Positions 20,423 to 30,278 of a stretch of DNA of 60,791 nucleotides are shown one piece after another. This stretch comes from Peribacillus sp. Bi96 (GTDB taxonomy: Bacteria > Bacillota > Bacilli > Bacillales > DSM-1321). How positions within the stretch are numbered: position 1 is the first letter of the stretch; the number at the start of each line of letters is the position of its first letter. The notes beneath the pieces were generated by a model, which saw nothing but the letters and a program-made list of their open reading frames with translations, was not told the origin of the DNA and ran no database searches. The stretch is from contig NZ_CAKKLV010000028.1 of assembly GCF_918698115.1 (NCBI RefSeq), positions 1 to 60,791 on the forward strand, read 5' to 3'. The position numbers and the translations under genes are program-made.

Positions 20423-22210
20423 TTAAAGTGCGTATTTTTCCGTTTCGATAACCTTAACTGAAGCTTCACGTTTTTTCGCAATGACATTGATTGGATTGTG
20501 TCTTGTCAGCTTGCGAAGCGAAGAAAGCATGATGCGAAGAGTATCGCCTGTTTCTACGGCAATTAACGTTTCCTTTGCATGCTGCTCTATTTCATTGAAA
20601 GCTTCTTGAACGAAAATTTCAGTGTAAAGGACTTTTTGTTTGTTCTTCTCCAGCCCGGTGGCCGCAATGGCTTTTTCCGTACGTAATACCACCGATTCTG
20701 CAGCATATGCAAGAGATGCTATATCAGCAATGTTGGAGAGGATTTCTTGTTCCTGATCAAGTCTTGTTCCGTATTTCTGTGCAGCAAGACCAGCTGCCAA
20801 AATACCGATTTTCTTGGCGTTTCTAACAAGCATTTTTTCTTGTGCCAATGGCTCATCGCCAGGTTCCTCCGGCATCATCATCATTAATTCCTCTTGCAGG
20901 CCTTGAGCTTTTTGAAGAAGCGGCAATTCTCCTTTAAGTGCTTTTTTCAGGAAAGTTCCCGGGACAAGCAAGCGATTGATTTCATTTGTGCCTTCAAAAA
21001 TTCGGTTAATACGGGAATCACGATAGGCTTTCTCAATTTCATATTCCTGCATGAAACCATAACCGCCATGAAGCTGCACGCCTTCGTCCGTTACGTAATC
21101 CAATACTTCAGATGCAAAGAATTTATTCAAAGAACACTCTATTGCATATTCAGCGATTGCTGCTGCCATTGATTTACCATCTTTCACTTGTTCATCCGTC
21201 AACTTGCTTTGTCTTTGATCATAAAGACCAACGGTACGGTATACTGAGCTTTCTGCTGCATAGATTTTAGAAGCCATTGTTGCAAGTTTCTCTTTTGTCA
21301 AATTAAAATCAGAAATTTTTGTTTTGAACTGTTGGCGTTGATTTGTATAAGCGGCTGTAATTTCAAGAGCGCGTTTAGATCCGCCGACTGCACCAACACC
21401 TAATTTATAACGGCCAATATTCAAGATATTGAAAGCAATGACATGCCCTTTTCCGGCTACACCCAAAAGGTTTTCAATTGGTACATGAACATCCTCCAGG
21501 ATCAATGTGCGTGTAGATGAGCTCTTAATGCCCATTTTCTTCTCTTCCGCACCAGTGGATACGCCCTTATATTCACGCTCAACAATGAAGGCTGAGAATT
21601 GTTCGCCGTTGATTTTAGCGTATACACAGAAGACATCTGCAAAACCGGCATTAGTTATCCATTGTTTTTCGCCATTTAAAATATAGTGTGTTCCTTCTGC
21701 ATTCAATTTCGCTGTTGTTTTTGCTCCTAAAGCATCCGATCCTGAGCTTGGCTCCGTTAAAGCATAAGCGGCAATTTTTTCACCTGTTGCCAGTAAGGGG
21801 AGGTATTTTTTCTTTTGTTCTTCATTGCCGAATAATACGATTGGCAAAGATCCGATCCCTACATGTGCACCATGCGTAATTCCGAAGCCGCCTGCAAGAG
21901 CCATTTTTTCTGTAATTAGCGCCGAACTGATTTTATCTAGACCCAATCCGCTGTATTCTTCAGGAACGTCAGCACCAAGTAAACCGATTTCACCTGCATG
22001 CTTCAGTAATTTAACAGAACGGTCGAATTCATGGTTTTCTAAATGTTCAACTTGCGGCAGAATTTCATTCACAACGAAATCTTCAGAAGTTTTGGCAATC
22101 ATTTTATGCTCATCGGAATAATCCTCCGGAGTAAACACTTGATCATACGAAATATCTTCTACTAAAAAGGCTCCACCTTTAATGAGGTTATCTTTTGTTT
22201 GATTGGACAT
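20423..22210 (-). CDS. fadE: Acyl-CoA dehydrogenase FadE
   Basis: FAD enzyme that makes the trans-2 double bond in fatty acyl-CoA, the first step of beta-oxidation. The 595-residue protein has the acyl-CoA dehydrogenase core (ALTEPSSGSDA, QWITNAGFADVF, GYGFMQEYEIEKAYRDSR, FEGTNEINR) and a C-terminal extension of about 150 residues seen in the Bacillus YusJ type. ATG 22210 has AGGAGG 6 nt upstream and matches the family start. Last gene of fadN-fadA-fadE. Confidence 0.95.
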   Translation of the reverse strand: MSNQTKDNLIKGGAFLVEDISYDQVFTPEDYSDEHKMIAKTSEDFVVNEILPQVEHLENHEFDRSVKLLKHAGEIGLLGADVPEEYSGLGLDKISSALITEKMALAGGFGITHGAHVGIGSLPIVLFGNEEQKKKYLPLLATGEKIAAYALTEPSSGSDALGAKTTAKLNAEGTHYILNGEKQWITNAGFADVFCVYAKINGEQFSAFIVEREYKGVSTGAEEKKMGIKSSSTRTLILEDVHVPIENLLGVAGKGHVIAFNILNIGRYKLGVGAVGGSKRALEITAAYTNQRQQFKTKISDFNLTKEKLATMASKIYAAESSVYRTVGLYDQRQSKLTDEQVKDGKSMAAAIAEYAIECSLNKFFASEVLDYVTDEGVQLHGGYGFMQEYEIEKAYRDSRINRIFEGTNEINRLLVPGTFLKKALKGELPLLQKAQGLQEELMMMMPEEPGDEPLAQEKMLVRNAKKIGILAAGLAAQKYGTRLDQEQEILSNIADIASLAYAAESVVLRTEKAIAATGLEKNKQKVLYTEIFVQEAFNEIEQHAKETLIAVETGDTLRIMLSSLRKLTRHNPINVIAKKREASVKVIETEKYAL

Positions 22211-22279
22211 GTCATTTCCTCCTAAGTATAAATATATTAAATCTTCCGGAAGCATGTTGACAGCATCCGGAAAGGTTGT

Positions 22280-23458
22280 TTACGCTAGTAATTCGAATAC
22301 TCCAGCAGCGCCCATTCCGCCGCCGATACACATTGTAACAACTCCGAATTGTTGGTTTCTTCGCTTCATTTCATGAAGCAGGCTTAATGTCAATTTAGCT
22401 CCGGAACACCCAAGGGGGTGGCCTAAGGCAATCGCTCCGCCATTAACATTGACAATCTCTTCATTCAATCCCAGCTCACGAATGATTTGTATGGATTGAG
22501 AAGCAAAGGCTTCGTTCAATTCAAATAAACCAATATCAGATAGCTCAAGTCCTGCTAGTTTCAAAGCTTTAGGAATGGCAGCGATTGGACCGATGCCCAT
22601 AATTTCAGGTGGTACACCTGCTACAGCAAAGGAACGGAACTTACCCATCGGTTTCATCCCTAATGAAGAGGCCTTTTCCCCATCCATGACCATGACCGCG
22701 GCTGCACCATCACTCGTTTGTGATGAATTCCCTGCTGTTACGGATCCTGTAACAGAGAATGCAGGTCTTAGTTTTTTTAGCACTTCAGCAGTCGTACCTG
22801 GACGAACGCCCTCATCCTGTGTAAAAGTAAATGATTTTTCCTTTAACTTAAGATCTGGTCCCACTGAACGAAGGGTTACGTCAACCGGTACGATCTCATC
22901 CGAAAACTTTCCTTCTGCAATGGCCTTAGCCGCCTTTTGATGACTTCTAACTGAAAATGCATCTTGATCGTCACGGGAAATGCCGTATTTTTTTGCAACG
23001 GCTTCAGCAGTGTGACCCATACCCATATAATATTCCGGTGCCGTTTCCGCAAGTCTCGCGTTCGGACGTGTTACATGGCCCATCATTGGCAAAAGGCTCA
23101 TGGATTCCGCTCCGCCTGCAATGACTGTATCACTTTGGCCGAGCATGATCCTTTCCGCTCCATACGCGATACTTTGCAGCCCGCTTGAACAATAACGATT
23201 AATCGTTATCGCCGGTACTGTATACGGCAACCCTGCCAATGCGCCGATATTACGCGCCATGTTCAATCCTTGCTCGGCTTCAGGCATTGCACAACCGATA
23301 ATCAGGTCATCGATGGTGCCCTCATAATTCCCTGCACGCTTTAATGTTTCCTTTACAACAAGAGCCCCTAAATCATCAGGGCGTACACTAGCAAGAGAAC
23401 CTTTTTTCGCTCTTCCTACCGGAGTCCTTGCTCCAGCTACTATTACCGCTTCTTTCAT
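22280..23458 (-). CDS. fadA: Acetyl-CoA acyltransferase (thiolase) FadA
   Basis: 3-ketoacyl-CoA thiolase, the last step of beta-oxidation. The 392-residue protein shows the nucleophilic cysteine in NRYCSSGLQ (about 88-96), the histidine in [15 protein letters not shown] and the second cysteine in [21 protein letters not shown] precedes its ATG. Between fadN (72 bp) and fadE (69 bp) in the same operon. Confidence 0.96.
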   Translation of the reverse strand: MKEAVIVAGARTPVGRAKKGSLASVRPDDLGALVVKETLKRAGNYEGTIDDLIIGCAMPEAEQGLNMARNIGALAGLPYTVPAITINRYCSSGLQSIAYGAERIMLGQSDTVIAGGAESMSLLPMMGHVTRPNARLAETAPEYYMGMGHTAEAVAKKYGISRDDQDAFSVRSHQKAAKAIAEGKFSDEIVPVDVTLRSVGPDLKLKEKSFTFTQDEGVRPGTTAEVLKKLRPAFSVTGSVTAGNSSQTSDGAAAVMVMDGEKASSLGMKPMGKFRSFAVAGVPPEIMGIGPIAAIPKALKLAGLELSDIGLFELNEAFASQSIQIIRELGLNEEIVNVNGGAIALGHPLGCSGAKLTLSLLHEMKRRNQQFGVVTMCIGGGMGAAGVFELLA

Positions 23459-23530
23459 GAGGATCCCCCTTACTCATTTTTAAGCTATCGATCTAGTAAT
23501 CTTCGTTTTGGCCATATCTTCATCTATTCA

Positions 23531-25915
23531 TCAATTACGCAGTGGTTTCCCTTTAACAAGCATGTGCTGCATCCTTGCCTGAGATTTAGGAGTCGATATC
23601 AGTTTTAGGAACGCTTGTTTTTCAAGGTTCAAGATATACTGTTCATCTACTTCTGTACCATATGGGAGTTTTCCCCCTGCCAGGACATATGCAAGCTCTT
23701 TCGCTATGACGAGGTCATGATCAGATAAGAATCCTGAAAGGCGCATGGATTCAGCCCCTAATAGAAGTGCAGCATATCCCGTTTCACCTACGACAGGAAT
23801 CTTTGTACGGGCTGGAGCGGTATAACCTTGTTCATGCATGGAAAGTACTGCCTGCTTCGCATCATATAGCTGATGATCCGCATTCACGCTTATTCCATCA
23901 GATGAATTAAGGAAATTATTCCCTCGTGCTTCCTCAGCAGAGGTCGAAACTTTTGCCATGGCGACCGTTTCAAATACTTGGTTGGCCACTTTTTGTAAAT
24001 CGAAGTCGACGCCCTTTGGCATATTCTTCAATGTCTTCACGTAAAGCTCTTTTGTCCCGCCACCGCCTGGGATCAATCCTACACCTGCTTCTACAAGACC
24101 CATATATGTTTCTGTCGTTGCCTGGATGCGTGCAGCTGGAAGAGATACTTCAGCACCGCCGCCAAGTGTCATATTAAAAGGAGCCACCACTACAGGAACT
24201 GCACTGTACTTAATTTTTAGCATGGCCTTTTGGAATTGGCTGATGACCATATCCAGTTCAAAAATATTGTCATCTTGCGCTTCCATCAACATCATTGCAA
24301 TATTAGCGCCTACACAGAAGTTTTTGCCTTGGTTTCCGATGACCAGGCCTTTAAAGTTCGCTTCCGCTTCATCGACTGCCGCATTGATCATTTGCATGAT
24401 ATCTAGGCCGATAGCATTATTGGGAGAAGTGAATTCAAGGAGAGCCACCCCATCACCGATATCTATCAAGCTGGCACCGCTGTTTTTCTTGATTACGCCT
24501 TTTTGCTTCTTGATTGCTTTAAGATTGATCACTTTAGGATTTTCGACGAGTTCTTTATATTCACCATTATCATAGTAGTGAACGATGCCACTTTCCTCTG
24601 TATAGAATGAAGTAAAGCCCTTAGCGAGCATATCCTTTACCCATTGGGGAACTGTGATTCCTTCAGTTTCCATACGTGCTACCGATTTTTCTACACCTAT
24701 CGCATCCCAGGTTTCAAAAGGACCTGTGGACCAACCGAATCCCCATTTCATCGCTTGGTCGATTGCCACGATGTCATCGGCAATGTCTCCAAGCAATTGG
24801 GCAGAATACACAAGCACTGGATTCAGTACATCCCAAAGTAATTGGCCGGCACGGTCCTCGCTATAAACGAGCGCTTTCATTTTATTAGCTAAACCCTTGG
24901 CCTGTTTTGCCATTTCCATAGAAGGTGTTTTTAATTTTTTTCGAGCATCATATTCAAGCGTATCTGGATTCAGTTCAAGGATTTCCTTGCCCTTTTTCAA
25001 GAAAAACCCTTGGCCTGACTTGCTTCCAAGCCACCCATTCTTAAGCATTGCCTTCATGAAATCAGGTATTTTGAAAACTTCTTTTTCTTCACCATCGACC
25101 TGGTCATATACGTTTTTGGCAACATGTGCAAAGGTGTCCAATCCAACTACATCAAGTGTCCGGAAAGTCGCGCTGGTTGCCCTTCCGATCAATGGTCCTG
25201 TAACCGAGTCGACTTCACCTACACTGTACCCGCCTTTTTGCATCTCCCGAAGGGTGACCAACAAACCGTAAGTGCCAATGCGGTTAGCGATGAAGTTTGG
25301 TGTATCCTTGGCTTCGACGACACCTTTCCCCAGTACATCTTCGCCGAATCGTTTCATGTAATCGAGCACTTCTGTTGAAGTTGCTTTAGTCGGAATGACT
25401 TCTAACAATTTAAGATATCGCGGTGGATTGAAGAAGTGGGTTCCCAGGAAGTGCTTTTGAAAATCCTCGGAGCGTCCTTCTGCCATCGCTTCGATTGAAA
25501 TTCCAGATGTATTCGATGAAATGATGCTTCCTGGTTTACGATGTTGATCAACTTGGGCAAATACACTTTGCTTAACTTCCAGTTTCTCAACGACCACTTC
25601 GATGACCCAGTCGACATCCTTTAAACGGCTTATATCATCTTCCAAGTTTCCCGCCTCGATCAACGCAAGATTTCCCTTAGCCGAAAGCGGAGCTGGTTTT
25701 TGTTTTAAAAGTTTTGTAATCGCAGTTTGGCTAATGCGGTTACGTACTTGTTTATTTTCTAATGTCAGTCCCTTTTTCTTTTCACCCTCAGTGAGTTCGC
25801 GAGGTACAATATCCAATAATAAAGTCGGAATGCCGATGTTAGCAAGATGTGCAGCAATCCCTGATCCCATAACTCCTGACCCTAGAACAGCAGCCTTTCG
25901 TATTTGTCGAACCAA
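23531..25915 (-). CDS. fadN: 3-hydroxyacyl-CoA dehydrogenase / enoyl-CoA hydratase FadN
   Basis: Bifunctional beta-oxidation enzyme of 794 residues. The N-terminal half is the NAD-dependent 3-hydroxyacyl-CoA dehydrogenase (Rossmann motif VLGSGVMGSGIAAHLA at about 8-23, then GTHFFNPPRYLKLLE and GFFLKKG); the C-terminal half is a crotonase-fold hydratase (LVIGNQGKNFCVGAN, MTLGGGAEVSLPA, GLIPGGGG). The frame is open to 26062, but a TTG at 25915 with AAGGGGG 7 nt upstream gives the family N-terminus (VRQIRKAAVLGSG). A FadR box lies 27 bp upstream. First gene of fadN-fadA-fadE. Confidence 0.95.
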   Translation of the reverse strand: MVRQIRKAAVLGSGVMGSGIAAHLANIGIPTLLLDIVPRELTEGEKKKGLTLENKQVRNRISQTAITKLLKQKPAPLSAKGNLALIEAGNLEDDISRLKDVDWVIEVVVEKLEVKQSVFAQVDQHRKPGSIISSNTSGISIEAMAEGRSEDFQKHFLGTHFFNPPRYLKLLEVIPTKATSTEVLDYMKRFGEDVLGKGVVEAKDTPNFIANRIGTYGLLVTLREMQKGGYSVGEVDSVTGPLIGRATSATFRTLDVVGLDTFAHVAKNVYDQVDGEEKEVFKIPDFMKAMLKNGWLGSKSGQGFFLKKGKEILELNPDTLEYDARKKLKTPSMEMAKQAKGLANKMKALVYSEDRAGQLLWDVLNPVLVYSAQLLGDIADDIVAIDQAMKWGFGWSTGPFETWDAIGVEKSVARMETEGITVPQWVKDMLAKGFTSFYTEESGIVHYYDNGEYKELVENPKVINLKAIKKQKGVIKKNSGASLIDIGDGVALLEFTSPNNAIGLDIMQMINAAVDEAEANFKGLVIGNQGKNFCVGANIAMMLMEAQDDNIFELDMVISQFQKAMLKIKYSAVPVVVAPFNMTLGGGAEVSLPAARIQATTETYMGLVEAGVGLIPGGGGTKELYVKTLKNMPKGVDFDLQKVANQVFETVAMAKVSTSAEEARGNNFLNSSDGISVNADHQLYDAKQAVLSMHEQGYTAPARTKIPVVGETGYAALLLGAESMRLSGFLSDHDLVIAKELAYVLAGGKLPYGTEVDEQYILNLEKQAFLKLISTPKSQARMQHMLVKGKPLRN

Positions 25916-25941
25916 GTTTAAATCCCCCTTACGCAATGTAT

Positions 25942-25959
25942 TGAATGAATGCTCATTCA
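25942..25959. promoter_or_regulatory. FadR operator upstream of fadN
   Basis: TGAATGAATGCTCATTCA: two 7-bp arms TGAATGA/TCATTCA around four bases, matching the B. subtilis FadR (TetR family) consensus TGAATGAnTAnTCATTCA at nearly every fixed position. FadR represses fad operons until long-chain acyl-CoA accumulates. The site overlaps the region just before the fadN ribosome binding site. Confidence 0.9.
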
Positions 25960-26123
25960 TTTTTAATCCAAAAAATTTTGAATATTTTTTCTTATTACTA
26001 ATATAGAATATATTTGGAAATTCCGCAATGATTAAACAGGAAAAAATATATTTTTTATCCACAGCTCCTTTGGTTATTTCTCCTCTGTTCAGTAGAAAAT
26101 AACGAGCAGGAGGTGACTATAAA

Positions 26124-26255
26124 ATGAAGCGTAAAGATAATCCTTCTAAAGCAGCTGTAAGTGCAGCAAGTGTTAAAGGCAATGCTGGCCCTGGCGGTGA
26201 ACGTCAACATGGGATCAATAAAGTGAACAGCCAAAACAATCAGTTCAAAAAGTAA
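26124..26255 (+). CDS. yuzL: YuzL-like small protein
   Basis: A 43-residue, basic, glycine- and asparagine-rich protein beginning MKRKDNPSKAAVSAASVKGN and ending NNQFKK. It resembles the Bacillus YuzL family, small proteins of unknown function; composition is reminiscent of minor small spore proteins. The ribosome binding site AGGAGGTGA lies 8 nt before the ATG. Placement between fadN and the proline dehydrogenase homologue is the same as in B. subtilis. Divergent from fadN. Confidence 0.8.
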   Translation: MKRKDNPSKAAVSAASVKGNAGPGGERQHGINKVNSQNNQFKK

Positions 26256-26300
26256 ATGCTTAATTTGAGCAGCCGTCCCATATCCGGGCCGGCTTTCGCT

Positions 26301-27218
26301 CTATTTCTTGAATAGACCTTTTAAAACGAAAGCAATATTGGCCGGCCTCTCTGCAAGGCGGCGCATGAAGTATCCATACCAATCCGTACCATATGGAACA
26401 TATACCCTTACCTTATATCCTTCTTTTACGAGTTCTAGCTGCTTCTCATTACGTATGCCATATAACATTTGAAATTCATATTGATCATCGGGAATTCCGT
26501 GCTCTTTGACCAATTCCCTCGTATAATCAATGATTTTATCGTCATGCGTGGCAACAGCGGTGTAATTGCCATTCAGCAAATGCTTCTTGATGATTTTCTT
26601 GAAATTTTCGTCCACATCATTTTTCTCGGAAAAAGCCACTTCCCTCGATTCCTTATAAGCTCCTTTAACAAGTCTTAGATTCGGATGGTATTCATTCAAC
26701 TCCTCGATATCTTTTTCAGTCCGATACAGATATGCTTGGATGACAGTCCCCAATTCATTATATTCAGCCTTTAAGTTTTTGAATACATCCAAAGTCGGAT
26801 TGCAGCGCGGAAAATCTTCCATGTCAAGTGTTACGAACACTTGATGTGCTTTGGCTTCATCCAAAATCCTCCGCATATTATTCATCACGACTCGTTCGGA
26901 CAAATCCAAGCCCATCGAAGTCAATTTCAAAGATAACTGTGATTCCAGACTGTTTCTGGCAATCATGCGAATCGCTTCTATACACTGGTCTGCCATCTTC
27001 CTTGCTTCTTTTTCATCTTCAATGAATTCCCCTAAATAATCAATGGTTACAGCAAGCCCTTTCCTGTTTAAATCTGCAATGACGGCAGATGCCATTTCCA
27101 ATGATTCTCCAGCCACGAAACGGGATGCCCCAAATCGTAACCCATATTTTTTCGCTGCCTTCGTCATGCTTTTATTCTTTGATAAAAAAAGAAAAAGGTT
27201 TCTTAATATTTGCTCCAT
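26301..27218 (-). CDS. fadM: Proline dehydrogenase family protein (YusM/FadM type)
   Basis: FAD-dependent proline dehydrogenase fold, 305 residues: TIDYLGEF, DMEDFPRCNPTLDVF, RLVKGAYKE, ATHDDKII, FQMLYGIR and YVPYGTDWYGYFMRRLAERP match the PRODH barrel, including the C-terminal YxxRRxxER substrate motif. It should oxidise proline to pyrroline-5-carboxylate; no partner dehydrogenase gene is nearby. ATG 27218 lies 7 nt after GGAGGG. Stop of yuzL and stop of this gene are convergent, 45 bp apart. Confidence 0.9.
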   Translation of the reverse strand: MEQILRNLFLFLSKNKSMTKAAKKYGLRFGASRFVAGESLEMASAVIADLNRKGLAVTIDYLGEFIEDEKEARKMADQCIEAIRMIARNSLESQLSLKLTSMGLDLSERVVMNNMRRILDEAKAHQVFVTLDMEDFPRCNPTLDVFKNLKAEYNELGTVIQAYLYRTEKDIEELNEYHPNLRLVKGAYKESREVAFSEKNDVDENFKKIIKKHLLNGNYTAVATHDDKIIDYTRELVKEHGIPDDQYEFQMLYGIRNEKQLELVKEGYKVRVYVPYGTDWYGYFMRRLAERPANIAFVLKGLFKK

Positions 27219-27363
27219 CTGCATTCCCTCCAAATCATTTTTGGAAAATAGATGCACAAGATTATTTTACCATTTAATTCATTTTTCAGATATTTAGAAG
27301 CCAGAATAAAAAATTTCATGAAGGGAAAATTAAATTCGTTTAGAGAACACTTAAGGAGGTAGA

Positions 27364-27645
27364 ATGATGGAACAGCAAAATTCGTTTAACAGCCCACAGC
27401 AGTCCACCGGTTTTATGAAACAACCGCCGGAATTGGTTTCGGTGAAAGACAGTTTATATTTAACCGATATGCTTGCATGGAATCTGAATGCGATTAAAAA
27501 AGCACACTTTTTTGCCGCGCAATGCAAGGACCCGCAAATCATCGATGCATTAAACCGATGCGGACTCATGCATCAGCGCCATTACGATACCATTCTGACT
27601 CATTTGGCACCAAACCAAAATCAGAATCAACAACAATTTCAGTAA
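27364..27645 (+). CDS. Coat-F-like spore protein, first of tandem pair
   Basis: A 93-residue protein with a glutamine- and asparagine-rich N- and C-terminus and a central helical segment (LTDMLAWNLNAIKKAHFFAAQC, split here over about 37-58) like the ferritin-like coat F domain. It is a shortened relative of the next gene's product. Probably a minor spore coat component. Strong ribosome binding site AAGGAGGT; ATG 27367 is an equally good start. 13 bp upstream of the next gene, so one operon. Confidence 0.75.
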   Translation: MMEQQNSFNSPQQSTGFMKQPPELVSVKDSLYLTDMLAWNLNAIKKAHFFAAQCKDPQIIDALNRCGLMHQRHYDTILTHLAPNQNQNQQQFQ

Positions 27646-27658
27646 AGGAGGGTTCTTG

Positions 27659-27994
27659 ATGCCCAATCAAAACAAAGTCCAAAATCCAGAAACTCCTGTG
27701 CCAAAGACACCGCAAATGAATGATCGGGATTTTATAAATGATATGCTTACTACTGAAAAGTATTTCTGTAACTCCTTTTCCGTTGCCTTGCATGAAATGA
27801 GTAATCAATCGTTATTCCAAGACATCTTCTCCATCTCGAAAGAAAATCATGATATGCAGCGCGAGCTATACAATCTTATGTTCGAAAAAGGATGGTATAG
27901 TTTAGAAAGTGCACAACCGACCAGCTTAAGCCAGTCGTATCAACAATTTTCCGGATATAAAAGCCAATTCCCATATGGATCAAACATTCAATAA
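27659..27994 (+). CDS. yusN: Coat F domain protein YusN
   Basis: A 111-residue coat F domain protein: MNDRDFINDMLTTEKYFCNS, SVALHEMSNQSLFQDI and the Q/S/Y-rich tail (QSYQQFSGYKSQFPYG) typical of these spore coat proteins. ATG 27659 has AAAGGAGG with 7-nt spacing; TTG 27656 is too close. Same neighbourhood as B. subtilis yusN. Ends before a terminator. Confidence 0.85.
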   Translation: MPNQNKVQNPETPVPKTPQMNDRDFINDMLTTEKYFCNSFSVALHEMSNQSLFQDIFSISKENHDMQRELYNLMFEKGWYSLESAQPTSLSQSYQQFSGYKSQFPYGSNIQ

Positions 27995-28004
27995 ACATGC
28001 AAGC

Positions 28005-28026
28005 AGGAGCTGGATTCAGCTCCTTT
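28005..28026 (+). terminator. Terminator of the coat-F pair
   Basis: AGGAGCTG and CAGCTCCT stem followed by TTTGTCTTTTT on the plus strand. Confidence 0.75.
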
Positions 28027-28044
28027 TGTCTTTTTGCTACAAAG

Positions 28045-28071
28045 AAAGCCGGCCCGTGGTGGGCCGGCTTT
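28045..28071 (-). terminator. Terminator of the SEDS gene
   Basis: A perfect AAAGCCGGCCC / GGGCCGGCTTT stem 6 bp past the SEDS gene stop. The minus-strand T-run is short. Confidence 0.65.
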
Positions 28072-28076
28072 GTAAT

Positions 28077-29249
28077 TTAGATATCCGTTGAAAACATGTA
28101 CTTCTTATAGTGATACCGAATGCTGAATATTAAGCCCATGGCCATCATGTTCCCCATTAACGAGCTTCCCCCATAACTGATGAATGGAAGCGGAATGCCC
28201 GTGATCGGTAAAAGGCCTACCGTCATGCCGATATTTTGAAAAACGTGAAACGTCAACATGCTTATAACGCCAACACAGATATATGTATAGAAGTTATTTT
28301 TCGTGTCCATTCCCGTTTTTGTTATGTGGTAAATCAATAGGAAAAATAAGGATATTATGATGCTTGATCCGATAAAACCAAATTCTTCACCGATGATACT
28401 GAAAATGAAATCCGAATGACTCTCAGGCAGATATACTTCCCTTGAGCCTATTCCCTTACCTGTGGTCTGACCGGAGCCGATAGCCAGTAAGGATTTAGTT
28501 AAGTGATACCCTTCGGAGCTCGCATAATTATATGGATCCAGCCAAGAATAGATACGTCCGAATTGATAGGATTTTACCCCTAAGTATTTTTCCAGAAGCT
28601 CTGGCTTCCAAAGGACAAAGTATAGGATCGTGGAAGCAACGACAATTCCCCCCGATACGATCGGCAAGAGAATCTTCCATGATACCCCTGATATGAAAAC
28701 CATTCCGAGCATGATTGACATGATGACAAGCGAGGTACCTAAATCCGGCTGTTGCATGATTAACAATAGCGGGCCCCCGGTCACAAGACCGATTTTAACA
28801 AGCAGCCATAAATCCGTTTGAATCGTTTTCAGCGTGTTTTTAAGATGATGGTTCGATATGACATTTGCTAAAGCCAGAATCAGAAAAACCTTCATGAATT
28901 CCGAGGGCTGAATCGAACCAATTCCCGGAATGACGTACCAACTTCTTGCACCATTTATATTTGGTACGATGCTACTTGGCATAAGAATCAGCAATAATAA
29001 CAAAAACAATCCGAATCCATAAGCATACCAAGATATTTTTTTCAACTGATCAGAATCCAGGGTGATAAAACCTAATACGATCCCAATCCCCACTATATAC
29101 CAAAAAATTTGTTTAATTAAGAAGTTTTCAGCGTACTGTCCAGTCGTTTGGGCACTATAGATTGCTAAGCAACTTCCAACGCATAACAACAGCAATATTG
29201 TGACCAAAGAAAAATCTATTCGTGATGAAAATTTATTTTGTTCTTCCAT
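28077..29249 (-). CDS. SEDS family peptidoglycan polymerase (RodA/FtsW/SpoVE type)
   Basis: A 390-residue polytopic protein with about ten hydrophobic segments and SEDS signatures: SWYVIPGIGSIQPSEFMKV (about 123-141), QQPDLGTSLVI, the aspartate-containing loops and the C-terminal PITGIPLPFISYGGSS. SEDS proteins polymerise lipid II with a class B penicillin-binding protein. No PBP gene is adjacent, so which cell-wall machine it serves (elongation, division or sporulation) is open; RodA-like is my best guess. ATG 29249 follows GGGAG and fits the family better than the upstream start at 29297. Confidence 0.88.
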   Translation of the reverse strand: MEEQNKFSSRIDFSLVTILLLLCVGSCLAIYSAQTTGQYAENFLIKQIFWYIVGIGIVLGFITLDSDQLKKISWYAYGFGLFLLLLLILMPSSIVPNINGARSWYVIPGIGSIQPSEFMKVFLILALANVISNHHLKNTLKTIQTDLWLLVKIGLVTGGPLLLIMQQPDLGTSLVIMSIMLGMVFISGVSWKILLPIVSGGIVVASTILYFVLWKPELLEKYLGVKSYQFGRIYSWLDPYNYASSEGYHLTKSLLAIGSGQTTGKGIGSREVYLPESHSDFIFSIIGEEFGFIGSSIIISLFFLLIYHITKTGMDTKNNFYTYICVGVISMLTFHVFQNIGMTVGLLPITGIPLPFISYGGSSLMGNMMAMGLIFSIRYHYKKYMFSTDI

Positions 29250-29351
29250 ACTTAACTCTCCCTTAAAAAGGCTCCTGCGATATATCTTTAAATACACTTA
29301 TTCATTATACTTTAAACAAATAAAATCACAACTATATCGAAGAATAGTTTA

Positions 29352-29383
29352 CAGGCTCCATGAAGTTATCCGCATGGAGCCTG
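29352..29383 (-). terminator. Hairpin after mntD
   Basis: CAGGCTCCATG pairs perfectly with CATGGAGCCTG around a 10-nt loop, 14 bp past the mntD stop. There is no T-run on the minus strand, so termination may be weak or the hairpin may protect the mRNA end. Confidence 0.55.
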
Positions 29384-29396
29384 CTGGGAGAGGAAA

Positions 29397-30278
29397 CTAT
29401 GAATGTGATTCCTTTGACTTCCTCCGTTTCAGGAATCTGCTCACCAGTCCATGGCTTGGGGAAAAGAGAAAGGCCAATCCGAATAATAAAGCGGCTGAAC
29501 TTACCATGCAACCAGATATCGAGGCATCCAAAACGGTAGCTGAATAATAACCGATGAGAGAACTCAGTATTCCAACACCGATACTGACCAAAATCATCCG
29601 ACTTAAACGGTCTGACAGCAGATAAGCTGTTGCAGCAGGTATGATAAGCATTCCCACCACTAAAATGGAGCCTACACTATCAAAAGAAGCCACTGTAGTC
29701 AGTGAAATGAGGCTCATCAATAAATAATGAAAGAAAAGGACAGGGATTCCCATTGCAGCCGCAAGTGATGGATCAAAGGAAACGAGTTTAAACTGTTTGA
29801 AGAAAAGGAAAATCAGTATGAGATTCAAGATCAAACAACTGCCCACAATCCACACCGCTTTTGGTCCGGCCCCGATTCCACCGATTGTCATCGTGTTCCA
29901 GGGTGTATAGGCAATTTCTCCATAAAGGACATGTTCCAGGTCAAAATCTATTTGTTGTGTATACAAGCTCACCAGTACAATCCCCGTTGCAAAAAGGGAT
30001 GTGAATACAATTCCGATTGCTGCGTCAGATTGAACGCCCGACGATTGGAAAAGCTGGATTAAGAATACTGTAAGTAAGCCTAGCGCAGCTGCCCCGATCA
30101 GCATTGGAACCGAGTCACGAGTCCCGGTTATTAAAAATGCCAATACGATTCCGGGTAACACGGAATGACTGATGGCATCCCCTATCAACGTCATTTTCCT
30201 GACTATTAAAAAACACCCTAATACACTGCATGAACTCGCCACTAATGCTCCTACTAAGATAATCCAAAAATCATTCAT
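29397..30278 (-). CDS. mntD: Manganese ABC transporter permease MntD
   Basis: One of two paralogous permeases of the Mn(II) importer, 293 residues, ABC-3 family with eight or nine hydrophobic segments: SCSVLGCFLIVRKMTLIGDAISHSV near the N-terminus (shown in parts), VQSDAAIGIVFTSLFA, and LVGMLIIPAATAYLL-type C-terminal helices. Its ATG overlaps the mntC stop by 4 bp (ATGA). The N-terminal extension to 30347 lies inside mntC and is not used. Confidence 0.92.
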   Translation of the reverse strand: MNDFWIILVGALVASSCSVLGCFLIVRKMTLIGDAISHSVLPGIVLAFLITGTRDSVPMLIGAAALGLLTVFLIQLFQSSGVQSDAAIGIVFTSLFATGIVLVSLYTQQIDFDLEHVLYGEIAYTPWNTMTIGGIGAGPKAVWIVGSCLILNLILIFLFFKQFKLVSFDPSLAAAMGIPVLFFHYLLMSLISLTTVASFDSVGSILVVGMLIIPAATAYLLSDRLSRMILVSIGVGILSSLIGYYSATVLDASISGCMVSSAALLFGLAFLFSPSHGLVSRFLKRRKSKESHS

